A model generated the notes under the pieces. It searched no databases. It was not told the DNA's origin and worked only from the letters and a program-made list of their open reading frames with translations. A stretch of 64,000 nt of DNA from Clostridia bacterium (lineage in GTDB: Bacteria; Bacillota; Clostridia; Oscillospirales; CAG-272), in assembly GCA_017937135.1 (NCBI GenBank), contig JAGBEE010000011.1, forward strand, positions 20,664 to 84,663, in the 5' to 3' direction. Shown here one piece after another: positions 7,888 through 15,293 of the stretch. Made by a program: the position numbers and the translations under genes. How positions within the stretch are numbered: position 1 is the stretch's first letter; the number at the start of each line of letters is the position of its first letter.

Positions 7888-8053
7888 TAAAAAAGTGCGC
7901 CCCCGAAAGAACGCACCGAAAAAGTACGGCCCCTCGAAGTTGCTACGCTTCTCCTTCAACCACACAGAGTATCAAGAAATGAGAGACGATACCTTTTACC
8001 AAAAGTATCCCCTCTGTGTGATTAAAAATGTATGAAGTTGAAACGTAGCACCT
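7888..8053 (-). promoter_or_regulatory. Structured leader RNA, copy 2 (riboswitch-like attenuator)
   Basis: Same architecture as 921-1080. The closing stem is GCTACGTTTC (8040-8049) with 7942-7951, the internal 9-12 bp stem is CACACAGAG (from 8020 down) with 7961-7969, and the conserved core is GGTAAAAGGTAT and TCTCTC. The terminator GTGCG/CGCAC (7895-7916) is followed by T-rich sequence. A promoter with TATAAT just upstream (about 8055) and a weak TTGTTT -35 fits the start at GGTGCTACG. The rest of 8066-8235 shows nothing recognisable. Confidence 0.65.
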
Positions 8054-8235
8054 TTATTATATCACAAAATATAGAAAAAACAACAGAATTTATAAAAAAG
8101 TTTATTTTAACAAACCAACTCGATGTGGAGTCATACGGGACCCAATATCACACAAAAAGTCGCAAGCACAACACAAATCCATGTTAGAAACGTCGGTGTA
8201 AAAACAATTCGATACACGATATAATTAAATAAAAA

Positions 8236-8325
8236 TTTTCCATAATCACAATTTCCATAATTGGAGCTTTTTACAAAATTCAACCCTCAAAAATTCCATT
8301 AATTTTTCCATGCTTTTATTAAAAA
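8236..8325. repeat. TTCCAT element, copy B
   Basis: The left end TTTTCCATAATCACAA and inner words are intact. The right end has decayed (ATTAAAAA instead of ATGGAAAA), so the terminal inverted repeat is lost. It lies just downstream of the 107-aa gene on the minus strand. Confidence 0.65.
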
Positions 8326-8365
8326 TTAAACTTAATTTGCTTTATTTACAATTGTGTATGAGTGC

Positions 8366-8689
8366 TTATTCTTCAAGAATAAGCTTCCATCTGCTTGCTA
8401 TTTTGGGTGACATCATACTGCCAAGTGTTTCACCATCGCGAATAAGCTCTTTTTTTCCAAAATGGAAGAAAAAGAATTCTCCTGAACCATCATCGTATCC
8501 AAGCTGAAATTCAAGTTCTCCATCAAAATAAGGGAAAATCGGTTTTAATCTTTCGTCAATTGCCCAAACAAAAGTAGAATCATTCTTAGAAATGCAATCA
8601 ATTATCCAATCCTCTTGTTCCTCAAACCATTTCCAAAATGCTTTTGCCGCCGCTTCATTCATGACTTTTTTAGAAAATAAACTAAACAT
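8366..8689 (-). CDS. Hypothetical protein (107 aa)
   Basis: I do not recognise the family. The product is acidic and aromatic-rich: FWKWFEEQEDWIIDC near the N-terminus, FVWAIDERLKPIFPYF in the middle, and FQLGYDDGSGEFFFFHFG then LGSMMSPKIASRWKLILEE at the end. It has no signal peptide or membrane segment, so it is cytoplasmic. The composition and small size resemble the immunity-type proteins found in accessory regions, but this is only a guess and no toxin partner is adjacent. Its promoter (8726-8754) is good and a TTCCAT element lies on each side. Confidence 0.6.
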   Translation of the reverse strand: MFSLFSKKVMNEAAAKAFWKWFEEQEDWIIDCISKNDSTFVWAIDERLKPIFPYFDGELEFQLGYDDGSGEFFFFHFGKKELIRDGETLGSMMSPKIASRWKLILEE

Positions 8690-8725
8690 AATATATTCAC
8701 CTTAATAAATTTTTATTTGTCAACT

Positions 8726-8754
8726 ATTATATCACATAACAAAATTCTTTTCAA
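8726..8754 (-). promoter_or_regulatory. Promoter of the 107-aa gene
   Basis: TTGAAA (8749-8754), a 17-bp spacer ending TTATGTGA, and TATAAT (8726-8731) on the minus strand. It is almost the same sequence as the promoter at 7492-7520. Confidence 0.8.
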
Positions 8755-8766
8755 TATTAACAATCA

Positions 8767-8854
8767 TTTCTCATAACCACAAATTCCATATTTGGAGCTT
8801 TTTCAAAAATTCAAATGCGAAAATTCCATAAATTTTCCATGCTTTTGTGGAAAA
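8767..8854. repeat. TTCCAT element, copy C
   Basis: An 88-bp copy from TTTCTCATAACC to TTGTGGAAAA with the inner words AAATTCCATATTTGGAGC and AATTCCATAAATTTTCCAT. It is placed between a terminator (8862-8890) and the promoter of the 107-aa gene. Confidence 0.8.
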
Positions 8855-8861
8855 GTGCGAC

Positions 8862-8890
8862 AAAAAAGGGAACGAGCAAAGCTCATTCCC
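8862..8890 (-). terminator. Terminator beside element C
   Basis: GGGAATGAGC/GCTCGTTCCC hairpin on the minus strand, followed by TTTTTT. Related hairpins sit at the same position next to elements D, E, G and I. Confidence 0.8.
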
Positions 8891-8914
8891 ACTAAATTTT
8901 CTCCATAAAATTCA

Positions 8915-9059
8915 TAAAAAATAAAAAGCCCGAACGAGGGCTTTTTATTAAGTTCAAACGGATGGGCGGTGTATCCATCATCTCAGGTACTTCTTTCGAA
9001 GTGTGTCGGGAACCATTTCCGACCTCATTCAAACTCACTATTCAGTATACTCTTACTGC
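8915..9059 (-). ncRNA. Candidate orphan small RNA Y (~145 nt)
   Basis: A consensus promoter (TTGACA 9089-9094, 17-bp spacer, TATACT 9066-9071) points into a stretch with no open frame. The stretch ends in a strong terminator (AAAAAGCCC/GGGCTTTTT, 8923-8946, then T-rich). The RNA can form GTCGG/CCGAC, ACTTC-GAAA-GAAGT (a GNRA tetraloop hairpin) and GATGG/CCATC hairpins. It starts about 60 bases after the stop of the nuclease-like gene 9123-9494, on the same strand. I do not recognise an RNA class. Confidence 0.6.
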
Positions 9060-9065
9060 ATATAT

Positions 9066-9094
9066 AGTATACCACATATTTAAACATTTGTCAA
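9066..9094 (-). promoter_or_regulatory. Promoter of small RNA Y
   Basis: TTGACA, 17 bases, TATACT on the minus strand. It is a near-consensus sigma-A promoter with no gene of its own other than RNA Y. Confidence 0.75.
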
Positions 9095-9122
9095 CTATAT
9101 TTGTGTACCTTTGGGAAAATGG

Positions 9123-9494
9123 TTAAAATTTAACAAGTCTTCTACTATGAATTCTTCTTTGTAATTTTTGCTCTTGCAGATTATACATTGTGGAAACATA
9201 TAGAATATTTGACGATAAATCTACCTTGATTCCGATTAAAACATTGTCAGAATATTTTTTCACAAGTTCAACTGAATCTCCCGATTCATTTGGATTCACC
9301 CCAATATAATCGGGATTTTTTATGATTTCTTGGAGTTTGTTTATATATTTCAAACAATCTAAATGATTTCTTTTAATCAAATGAGTTTTTAGTCCATCTG
9401 AAACAAAAATATCTTTTTGACTTATATTTATATTTAAAATTTTGTTAAACTTATCGTTGTACGTTCCAACTTTTGTTAAATTGTCCAAAGCCAT
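9123..9494 (-). CDS. Phage-barnase/EndoU/RelE-like nuclease family protein (PBECR type)
   Basis: The 123-aa product matches my memory of the PBECR3-type domain, a predicted RNase-like fold first noted in phage proteins. The marks are HLIKRNHLDCLKYINKL (about residues 38-54), NPDYIGVNP (about 60-68), NVLIGIKVDLSSNILYVSTM (about 83-102) and the C-terminal RRIHSRRLVKF with basic residues. No partner immunity or antitoxin gene is adjacent. The gene lies between two orphan small RNA candidates on the same strand. AGAGG touches the annotated ATG, so initiation at the in-frame TTG two codons later is possible. Activity is unproven. Confidence 0.55.
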   Translation of the reverse strand: MALDNLTKVGTYNDKFNKILNINISQKDIFVSDGLKTHLIKRNHLDCLKYINKLQEIIKNPDYIGVNPNESGDSVELVKKYSDNVLIGIKVDLSSNILYVSTMYNLQEQKLQRRIHSRRLVKF

Positions 9495-9590
9495 TCCTCT
9501 TTTTATTTGTTATAAACTAATTATATCACATTTTGTAGAAAAGTCAGGGTAGGAATATTTATTTGGATTTTCGTTTTGACATTATAAACA

Positions 9591-9669
9591 TTTTCCATAA
9601 TCACAATTTCCAAAATTTGACCTTTTTCCAAAATCAGCACACCCAAAATTCCATGTTTTTATGGAAAAA
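9591..9669. repeat. TTCCAT element, copy D
   Basis: A 79-bp copy with intact terminal inverted repeats (TTTTCCATAA and TTATGGAAAA) but one inner TTCCATAA unit missing. It lies between small RNA Z's terminator and the promoter of the nuclease-like gene (TATAAT at 9520-9525, weak -35 CCTGAC at 9543-9548). Confidence 0.8.
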
Positions 9670-9676
9670 GAGCAAC

Positions 9677-9787
9677 AAAAAAGGGAACAAGTTAAACTCA
9701 TTCCCTGTGTTTATAAAAGGTGCAGGCAGTCAACCATCACAGCCCCTGCTTCGGACGTTTTCACATCCGGTGGCGGAAATACCCGTC
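9677..9787 (-). ncRNA. Candidate orphan small RNA Z (~110 nt)
   Basis: A perfect sigma-A promoter (TTGACA 9817-9822, 17 bp, TATAAT 9794-9799) drives a non-coding stretch. The stretch ends in the hairpin GGAATGAG/CTTGTTCC (9684-9705) followed by TTTTTT. The RNA can form a perfect 7-bp CGGATGT-GAAA-ACGTCCG hairpin and a GCAGG/CCTGC hairpin. Like RNA Y it has a GAAA tetraloop stem followed by a TGATGG word, so the two may be distant relatives. It has no obvious target. Confidence 0.6.
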
Positions 9788-9793
9788 GTATGT

Positions 9794-9822
9794 ATTATAT
9801 ACTATGATTTTTAATTTGTCAA
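9794..9822 (-). promoter_or_regulatory. Promoter of small RNA Z
   Basis: TTGACA, 17 bases, TATAAT: full consensus in both boxes on the minus strand. Confidence 0.8.
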
Positions 9823-9831
9823 CTCCAATAT

Positions 9832-9858
9832 AAAAGGGCAGATTTCTCTGCCCTTTTT
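9832..9858. terminator. Terminator after the BspA fragment
   Basis: GGGCAG/CTGCCC hairpin with AAAA before and TTTTT after. The same hairpin, almost base for base, occurs at 12361-12385 on the other side of the GH36 gene. Confidence 0.8.
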
Positions 9859-9869
9859 GTTTTAGATTA

Positions 9870-10409
9870 TTACCAAATTAAGATTTCACCATTTGTGCCA
9901 TAATGCCAATAGTTGCCACTTGTGCTTGGCTCAGCTTCGCTGTACCAATATACAGGACGGTTTGAATAGTTCCAACTTGAATCCCAACCGCTTGGTTCGC
10001 TTTGAGCCTCGCAATAAATTGTAAGCGAGGTGCAACCATTGAACGCAGAGTCTCCTATTGAAGTTACGCCACTAGGAATTATAATGCCTGTAAGCAAGGT
10101 GCAATTAGAGAATGCCCTCTCTCCTATTGATGTTACGCTATTTGGAATTATTACACTTGTAAGCGAGTCGCAACTAGAGAACGCAGCGGCTCCTATCTCG
10201 GTTACGCTATTTGGAATTTCTATGCTTGTAAGCGAGTCGCAACTAGAGAACGCGTCTTGATATATAACCTTGGTTTTTTCATTAATGGTGCGAGAGGTGG
10301 TGAAGGTGTCCTTTGCCTTAATTAGCACTACACAAGGGTTTTTATCGTTTCCAAGATAATATGCGTTATCATACTCGTTATATTTATAAAGAGCTTTAAA
10401 AAACGCCAA
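9870..10409 (-). pseudogene. Truncated BspA-type leucine-rich-repeat protein (179 aa)
   Basis: The frame encodes one [15 protein letters not shown] module, three LRR_5 units ([20 protein letters not shown] and relatives) and a short C-terminal tail ending GEILIW. Complete members of this family have a signal peptide and a long surface domain before this point. Here the frame can only start at a TTG, has no RBS and no signal peptide. I therefore read it as the 3' end of a once larger surface-protein gene, related to the intact 35833-42285 gene. It is cut off just before the promoter of the GH36 gene, which points the other way. Confidence 0.7.
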
Positions 10410-10436
10410 AAAAGACCTGTTTATTTTTTCTATTTA

Positions 10437-10465
10437 TTGACATTACTTTAGCAATGTATTAAAAT
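10437..10465 (+). promoter_or_regulatory. Promoter of the GH36 gene
   Basis: TTGACA (10437-10442), a 17-bp spacer and TAAAAT (10460-10465), 31 bases before the start codon. Confidence 0.75.
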
Positions 10466-10495
10466 TGAGATAGTACCAAAAGGAGATATCCCAAA

Positions 10496-12358
10496 ATGAA
10501 TTTTATGTACAACGAAAAAATTACAGATTTATTTACCGTCAATGGCGATTTTGAAAGAGCCATCGGATTTGCTACAAAAAACGGCGACACAATAAGCTAC
10601 AAAAACAATGAAATTGAGCTAAAAAGCGTAATTAACAAGCACTCATCAGGAGTTTTTGAAAGGTGCGATACTATTAAAAACGTATCAAGCAGAGAAATTG
10701 AGATAAGTACCCTGCTTTCCAAGTTTACCCTAAATGGTGGTGAATATCAGGTTTACACGCAGACAAGCAAGCACATAAGAGAGGGTATTGGTGGCTGGCA
10801 GGCTCTTGTAAGTGGCGTTTTTGGAATGAGTGATGAGATTCGTACAAATCAAGATGTAAACCCCTTTGTGGCAATTTTCAATGAGCAAAACAGCAGAGGA
10901 ATTGCCTTTCATATAATGTCTAATTCTGGCTTTGAATATAGAGTTAGCCGTCACGGTGAGTTTTTGGACCATAAGGTTGTGACTGTTGAATTAGGCATAA
11001 AGAGTCAAGATTTTAGGTATATGCTCTCCCCTGGCGAGGAATTAAAGCTACCTACTATTCTCTTTTACACCTTCAAATCCAAGATAGATATGGACGCTTA
11101 CAAGCTACATAGATACTGGAATGAAAAAAAGCCCCACTCCCTGCCTATTGTTTACAATACCTGGATGAGCCATTTTGATTATATTGATTTTGATAACCTT
11201 GTAAGTCAGCTTGAGAGGGCAAAGATGCTTGGCTGTGAATACTTTACAGTTGATGCTGGCTGGTTTGGCAAGACTCAGCTTTGGTGGGATGTTGTCGGAG
11301 ATTGGAAGGAATCAAAGGAAAGCGCCATGAAGGGAAGGCTTTCTGAATTTGCCGACCGAGTACGCGAAAAGGGTCTAAAATTTGGACTTTGGTTTGAGAT
11401 TGAAAGGGCAAATCCAAAATGCGAAAATGTAAAAAGTCACCCAGAATATTATTTGACCGAGGGTGAGCATTGCTTTGTGGATTTTGCAAATAAGGACGCT
11501 TGCGATTTTATTTATGATATTTTAAAATCGAATATTGACAAGTATGGCGTTGAGTTTATTAAGTTTGACTTAAACGGACCCTTATATTACGACAAAGCAA
11601 GGTGTAGCTTTATTAAATACTATGAGGGCTATAACTATTTCCTTTCAAGAATAAAAAAGGACTACCCTAATTTGCATCTTGAATGCTGTGCAAGCGGTGG
11701 TGGCAGAATGTCTCTTTCTAACGCCCCATATTTTGATTCGTTTTGGATGAGTGATAGCCACGGCATTTATACTCAGCTTGAGATTTTTAAAAATGCCCTT
11801 GTGCGCATGCCCTCATCAATGCTTGAAAGATGGGCTACCATTCGCTCAGTTGAGGGCTTTACGCCTACCTACCCTGTGGGAGACGTTCAGGAAAAGATAC
11901 TTCTAAGCTCCACTGCCAACTGGCAAAGAGCCGAGGAAGCAAGTCTTGATTTTATTAAAAATGCACTTGTGGGTGGACCTATTGGAATTAGCTGTGACTT
12001 GACGCAGGTTTCAGATGCGACAATTGGGGATTTAGCAAAATTTATCGACACGTATAAGGGCGAAAGAGAGTTTTGGGCAAATAGTGAGTGCCATATCCTT
12101 TGTAACACGCCTACCCTAACAGTCCTACAATTTAATGATAAGGACTATAACGAAATTAAGATTTATTCATACACCGAGCACCCTATACAGGAATATGCGA
12201 TAATTTATCCTTTTATAGAGGGAAATGGCTGTTATACTCTTGTTAAGGCTGGCTGCGAGGACAGGAGTGTAAGCACAGAGGAGCTAAACGAAAACGGCGT
12301 TTGCGTCCTTGCAAACTACTTACACATTTCAGAGAGCTTCACTCTTAATAAGGTATAA
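10496..12358 (+). CDS. GH36 alpha-galactosidase
   Basis: The 620-aa enzyme would release galactose from raffinose-type sugars or galactomannan fragments. The family marks are WFGKTQLWWDVVGDW (about residues 256-270), FGLWFEIE (about 297-304), the nucleophile in FIKFDLNG (Asp358), CCASGGGRMSLSNAPYFDSF (about 399-418) and the acid/base in WMSDSHG (Asp420). A C-terminal beta domain follows. No signal peptide is seen, so it is cytoplasmic. AGGAGA lies 9 bases before the ATG at 10496; a second ATG at 10505 is possible. It is the only plus-strand unit between 2.4 and 15.6 kb and has its own promoter and terminator. Confidence 0.93.
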   Translation: MNFMYNEKITDLFTVNGDFERAIGFATKNGDTISYKNNEIELKSVINKHSSGVFERCDTIKNVSSREIEISTLLSKFTLNGGEYQVYTQTSKHIREGIGGWQALVSGVFGMSDEIRTNQDVNPFVAIFNEQNSRGIAFHIMSNSGFEYRVSRHGEFLDHKVVTVELGIKSQDFRYMLSPGEELKLPTILFYTFKSKIDMDAYKLHRYWNEKKPHSLPIVYNTWMSHFDYIDFDNLVSQLERAKMLGCEYFTVDAGWFGKTQLWWDVVGDWKESKESAMKGRLSEFADRVREKGLKFGLWFEIERANPKCENVKSHPEYYLTEGEHCFVDFANKDACDFIYDILKSNIDKYGVEFIKFDLNGPLYYDKARCSFIKYYEGYNYFLSRIKKDYPNLHLECCASGGGRMSLSNAPYFDSFWMSDSHGIYTQLEIFKNALVRMPSSMLERWATIRSVEGFTPTYPVGDVQEKILLSSTANWQRAEEASLDFIKNALVGGPIGISCDLTQVSDATIGDLAKFIDTYKGEREFWANSECHILCNTPTLTVLQFNDKDYNEIKIYSYTEHPIQEYAIIYPFIEGNGCYTLVKAGCEDRSVSTEELNENGVCVLANYLHISESFTLNKV

Positions 12359-12360
12359 CA

Positions 12361-12385
12361 AAAAGGGCAGATTTCTCTGCCCCTT
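12361..12385. terminator. Terminator of the GH36 gene
   Basis: GGGCAG/CTGCCC hairpin with flanking A and T runs directly after the GH36 stop; a near-copy of 9832-9858. It can act on both strands. Confidence 0.8.
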
Positions 12386-12387
12386 TA

Positions 12388-12534
12388 TGTATTCAAAGTC
12401 CTTGTGTTATAAGGCTTCATGGCATTATTACGAGCCTTGCGAGTAACAAGGTTCTGCGTAGCAGGTTCTTATTTGAAGTATCTATTCAAAAGTCCCTCAA
12501 ATGCCTTTCCGTGCCTTGCCTTGTCGCGAGCCAT
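12388..12534 (-). pseudogene. Rubrerythrin 3'-end remnant, copy R3
   Basis: Minus-strand bases 12469-12534 encode [19 protein letters not shown] plus a stop, nearly the C-terminus of the intact rubrerythrin at 19879. The downstream sequence (12388-12419) also matches the intact gene's 3' flank (TGTATTCAAAGTCCTT and the AAGGCTT hairpin). Between them is a CCTTG/CAAGG hairpin also found in copies R1 and R2. No upstream rubrerythrin sequence is left. It starts 23 bases past the amidohydrolase stop. Confidence 0.8.
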
Positions 12535-12556
12535 TTTCTATAATAGCGCGCATTTT

Positions 12557-13618
12557 TTATTGTTTCAAATACTTTTGTGAAAGAAGCTCTATTCTTTGCT
12601 TGTCAGTATCCGTCAACGCAAAGGAGTACTTTTCTATATAAGCCTTGAATTTTTCCTTATTTATCACCTTTGGAGATGTGCCGACACGACGTTCAAAGTT
12701 GGCAAAGAAAATGTTGTCAATCCTCTCCCTTGGCAAGCCAAGTCCCTTAAGGATTTTATCATCGAAGCTTTTAACCTCTTTGCTTGTGCCTATGTAGGTT
12801 GTTACAACATTGAATAGCCAATTTGCGTATTTTTCGTCACACATATAAGCACGGTCTGTGCCAAAAATAAGCCTGTCGGAGTATTTATTAAAGAATTCCT
12901 TGTAGTAATCATAATTCTTTTCAAACTCAACATACATCTCTCCACCGGGGGTTAAATCCACACACAGATTGGGGTAAAGGGCGAAAAGCTTTTCTAAAAT
13001 CTCCGGCTCCTTACTACAAAAGAAAAAGTGAGCAAGGGTCAGGCTAAGATTTGGATAGCTTTCAAGAATTTTTATAGTTTGTGCCTGTATTTCTTCATAA
13101 GAAGCATAGGATCCGTCTGTATATGTCCAGCCGTTTTCCACCGCCCAGTCAGGTGCTCTTTTCAGGTCCCAAAACTCGTCGGGATCGTTGACATGCATCA
13201 GAAGGTGTGTGCCATCCTTTTCCATCTGCTCATATAGCTTGTTAAAGGCAGGGTGATTAAGGCTTTTGCCTACTCTTTTATGCTCTGTGGGCTTTCCCTC
13301 CAGCATTTTAATTCCGTCAAAGCCTATTTCCATAAGCTCTCGGTATTGTGTAATGGCATCCATATCCTTGGGCATATTATCCACAGGAACCTTTATATAC
13401 TCAATGCCGCCGTGCAAATAAGTGTTGGGGTTTGCTATTTTGAAAAAGCCCAGCATAATATTGTTGCACACGTTAGACTGACAAAGTGGAATTGAACAAA
13501 TATTAAGGGCGTGAATGCCATACTCCTTTACATAGCTGTCAAAGCAGGAAACGAAGTCCTCCTCCCCCCATTTTGATATGTGTAAGTGGCTGTCTATAAT
13601 TTTTCTATCCTTTTGCAT
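12557..13618 (-). CDS. Amidohydrolase-2 family metal-dependent hydrolase
   Basis: The 353-aa protein has the TIM-barrel amidohydrolase pattern: IDSHLHIS near the N-terminus (the HxH metal ligands), HVND at about residue 141, LTLAHFFF at about 188 (the next His) and FGTDRAYM at about 249 (the final Asp). Members decarboxylate or hydrolyse small ring or carboxylate compounds, as in the ACMSD-like group; the substrate here is unknown. The start at 13618 is chosen for AGGAGAGG 5 bases upstream; a longer frame reaches back across the promoter. A TTGAAA-TAAAAT promoter (13656-13684) and a short TTCCAT element precede it, and a rubrerythrin remnant follows. Confidence 0.8.
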   Translation of the reverse strand: MQKDRKIIDSHLHISKWGEEDFVSCFDSYVKEYGIHALNICSIPLCQSNVCNNIMLGFFKIANPNTYLHGGIEYIKVPVDNMPKDMDAITQYRELMEIGFDGIKMLEGKPTEHKRVGKSLNHPAFNKLYEQMEKDGTHLLMHVNDPDEFWDLKRAPDWAVENGWTYTDGSYASYEEIQAQTIKILESYPNLSLTLAHFFFCSKEPEILEKLFALYPNLCVDLTPGGEMYVEFEKNYDYYKEFFNKYSDRLIFGTDRAYMCDEKYANWLFNVVTTYIGTSKEVKSFDDKILKGLGLPRERIDNIFFANFERRVGTSPKVINKEKFKAYIEKYSFALTDTDKQRIELLSQKYLKQ

Positions 13619-13655
13619 GATACCTCTCCTTTGCAAATTCATATTTATCAATTGA

Positions 13656-13684
13656 ATTTTACCACACAATAGGATGTTTTTCAA
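13656..13684 (-). promoter_or_regulatory. Promoter of the amidohydrolase gene
   Basis: TTGAAA (13679-13684), 17 bp, TAAAAT (13656-13661) on the minus strand, 12 bases from element E. Confidence 0.75.
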
Positions 13685-13695
13685 GATATTAGTAA

Positions 13696-13733
13696 TTTTA
13701 CATAATCACAAATTCCATGTTTTTATGGAAAAA
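13696..13733. repeat. TTCCAT element, copy E (short, internally deleted)
   Basis: Only 38 bp: the left end TTTTACATAATCACAAATT is joined directly to the right-end hairpin TTCCATGTTTTTATGGAA. The middle appears lost by recombination between TTCCAT words. Confidence 0.75.
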
Positions 13734-13740
13734 GTGCAAC

Positions 13741-13771
13741 AAAAAAAGGGAATCGGTTTCCCGAATTCCCT
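13741..13771 (-). terminator. Terminator beside element E
   Basis: GGGAATTCGGG/CCGATTCCC hairpin followed by TTTTTTT on the minus strand. Confidence 0.75.
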
Positions 13772-13772
13772 T

Positions 13773-14072
13773 TATTACGAGCCTTGCGAGTAACAAGGTT
13801 CTGACACGCAGAAATGCTATATGATTTCTGCATTTCGCATAGCGGCTATTCGTAAGAATAGAGTGTCAGGTTCTTACTTCTTGAAATATCTGTTTAATAA
13901 ACCCTCAAATGCCTTGCCGTGTCTTGCCTCGTCGCGTACAATCTTAGTGTGTCGTGGAAAGTCTCGTGGTAGCCCTAAGTCTTGTATTACTTAGCTTTGT
14001 TGAACTTTTTTAATGAGATTTTTTAATAGCTTTGCACTTGCATAAAATAAGCAATTCCATTAATTTTTCCAT
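13773..14072 (-). pseudogene. Rubrerythrin 3'-end remnant, copy R2
   Basis: Minus-strand 13874-13944 reads [20 protein letters not shown] then KK and a stop. The sequence before it (LGLPRDFPRHTK) no longer matches the intact protein and soon meets a stop. Downstream are a nested palindrome (13803-13868) and a CCTTG/CAAGG hairpin. The whole 300 bases are almost the same as 15294-15592. The right end carries half a TTCCAT element (14053-14090). Confidence 0.8.
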
Positions 14073-14170
14073 GTTTTGTGTGGAAAATTAAAATTGATTT
14101 GCCATATAAATTGGAATTGAGCAATCACCAATATTGATGAATGGTCTTATGACGATATTTTCTTTATGTA

Positions 14171-14983
14171 TTATAACTCAAGTAACTCTTTCCTTTTTTT
14201 ATCATATTCCTCTTGGGTTATAATTCCACTATCCAATAAGTCCTTATACTTTTTTACTTGTTCAAACTTGTCAAGAACTACACCACAGTCCTTGCTTTCA
14301 TTACGCTTAAGAAATACATTTATCGTTGATGCGATTTTTCTCAAGTTTTCCAAGTAATATGTGTACGTCATATTATCTGTTGACATTACCAACCCTTTTG
14401 TAAACATACTAAGGGTAACCAACGGAGTCGCTGTGTCGTTCATTTCGATGTCGATTCTCAATTCGGTAACTTTCTTGTTCTCTTTTTTCTCACCTGTTAT
14501 TGCACCAACAACAGCACCAACCTCACCGAACAAAATTCCTCCAACAAAAGCTCTTCCCAAGCCACCTTTTGAAATGGTTATACCGTCTTCAATAACTTTA
14601 TAACCTATAACATTGCTTATCTTATATACTCTTACATCGACAACTTCTTTTTTGCCATTAAACAGACCACCAACAAACTGTTGCTCTGGAATTGCAAACA
14701 AATCATCTTTTTCTGAAAACCAAAAGAAATCATCTATTTTTGTTGGATTTTTTCGGAGGAATTGCTGAATTCTATTCTGTGCTAAATCTATCGCTATCCT
14801 TTCACTATTGATTTGTGGCATTATTTTTGCTTTTAAATCATCCGTCGAAAGACGGCGACGCTCAAAGAAACCTACTTTTTTGCTATCAAGCAAATGGCTA
14901 CATTTCGGACATATCCATCTTCCTTTTCCTATTGAATAGCGGTTAATACCAATTTCGGCACCGCAAATATCACAATATGACAT
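14171..14983 (-). CDS. Zinc-ribbon / SHOCT-domain protein
   Basis: The 270-aa protein opens with a zinc ribbon (CDICGAEIG ... WICPKC, four Cys in the first 30 residues). A helical and beta middle part follows, with DLFAIPEQQFVGGLFNGKKE resembling a membrane-lipid-binding PH-like domain and a glycine-rich patch GGILFGEVGAVVGAITG. It ends in a SHOCT motif: YKDLLDSGIITQEEYDKKR at about 245-263. Such proteins are usually cytoplasmic, of unknown role and often near mobile DNA. The start at 14983 has AGGAGG 9 bases before it; the longer frame lacks one. Its promoter and a TTCCAT element (copy G) lie upstream. Confidence 0.75.
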   Translation of the reverse strand: MSYCDICGAEIGINRYSIGKGRWICPKCSHLLDSKKVGFFERRRLSTDDLKAKIMPQINSERIAIDLAQNRIQQFLRKNPTKIDDFFWFSEKDDLFAIPEQQFVGGLFNGKKEVVDVRVYKISNVIGYKVIEDGITISKGGLGRAFVGGILFGEVGAVVGAITGEKKENKKVTELRIDIEMNDTATPLVTLSMFTKGLVMSTDNMTYTYYLENLRKIASTINVFLKRNESKDCGVVLDKFEQVKKYKDLLDSGIITQEEYDKKRKELLEL

Positions 14984-15087
14984 ATTGTGCTCCTCCTTAT
15001 ATTGATTGGTTATTCTTTTCTTAATATTACCGATCAAAGTTTATGTGATTTATCCGATTAAATAAATTCTTATTTATCGGTAAGTTT

Positions 15088-15116
15088 ATTATATCACTTA
15101 GCAAAATATATTTCAA
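15088..15116 (-). promoter_or_regulatory. Promoter of the SHOCT gene
   Basis: TTGAAA (15111-15116), 17 bp ending AAGTGA, TATAAT (15088-15093) on the minus strand. It is related to the promoters beside elements A and C. Confidence 0.8.
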
Positions 15117-15122
15117 TTAAAA

Positions 15123-15212
15123 TTTTCCATAATCACAAATTCCATAATTTTACCCTTTTCCAAAAAATCAACCCCCAAAATTCCATAAAAATTCCATGTT
15201 TTTATGGAAAAA
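15123..15212. repeat. TTCCAT element, copy G
   Basis: A 90-bp full copy with terminal inverted repeats TTTTCCATAA and TTATGGAAAA and inner words TTCCATAATTTT and AATTCCATAAAAATTCC. Confidence 0.85.
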
Positions 15213-15230
15213 TGAACAATTTGAGCAAAC

Positions 15231-15258
15231 AAAAAAGGAACGAGTTTTTTCGTTCCCT
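15231..15258 (-). terminator. Terminator beside element G
   Basis: GGAACGA/TCGTTCC hairpin with a TTTTTT run on the minus strand, followed further along by rubrerythrin remnant R1. Confidence 0.75.
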
Positions 15259-15293
15259 ATGTATTCAAAGTCCTTATATTACAAGGCTTTATA

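Noticed and set aside
8940-9000. TPP-riboswitch-like words (CTGAGA ... GAAC) in small RNA Y
   Set aside because: The other conserved TPP parts (GGGGTGC and GAACCTGA) are absent and the RNA is not upstream of a gene.
7533-9669. TTCCAT repeats as a CRISPR array
   Set aside because: The copies are kilobases or hundreds of bases apart with genes between them, differ in sequence, and no cas gene is present.
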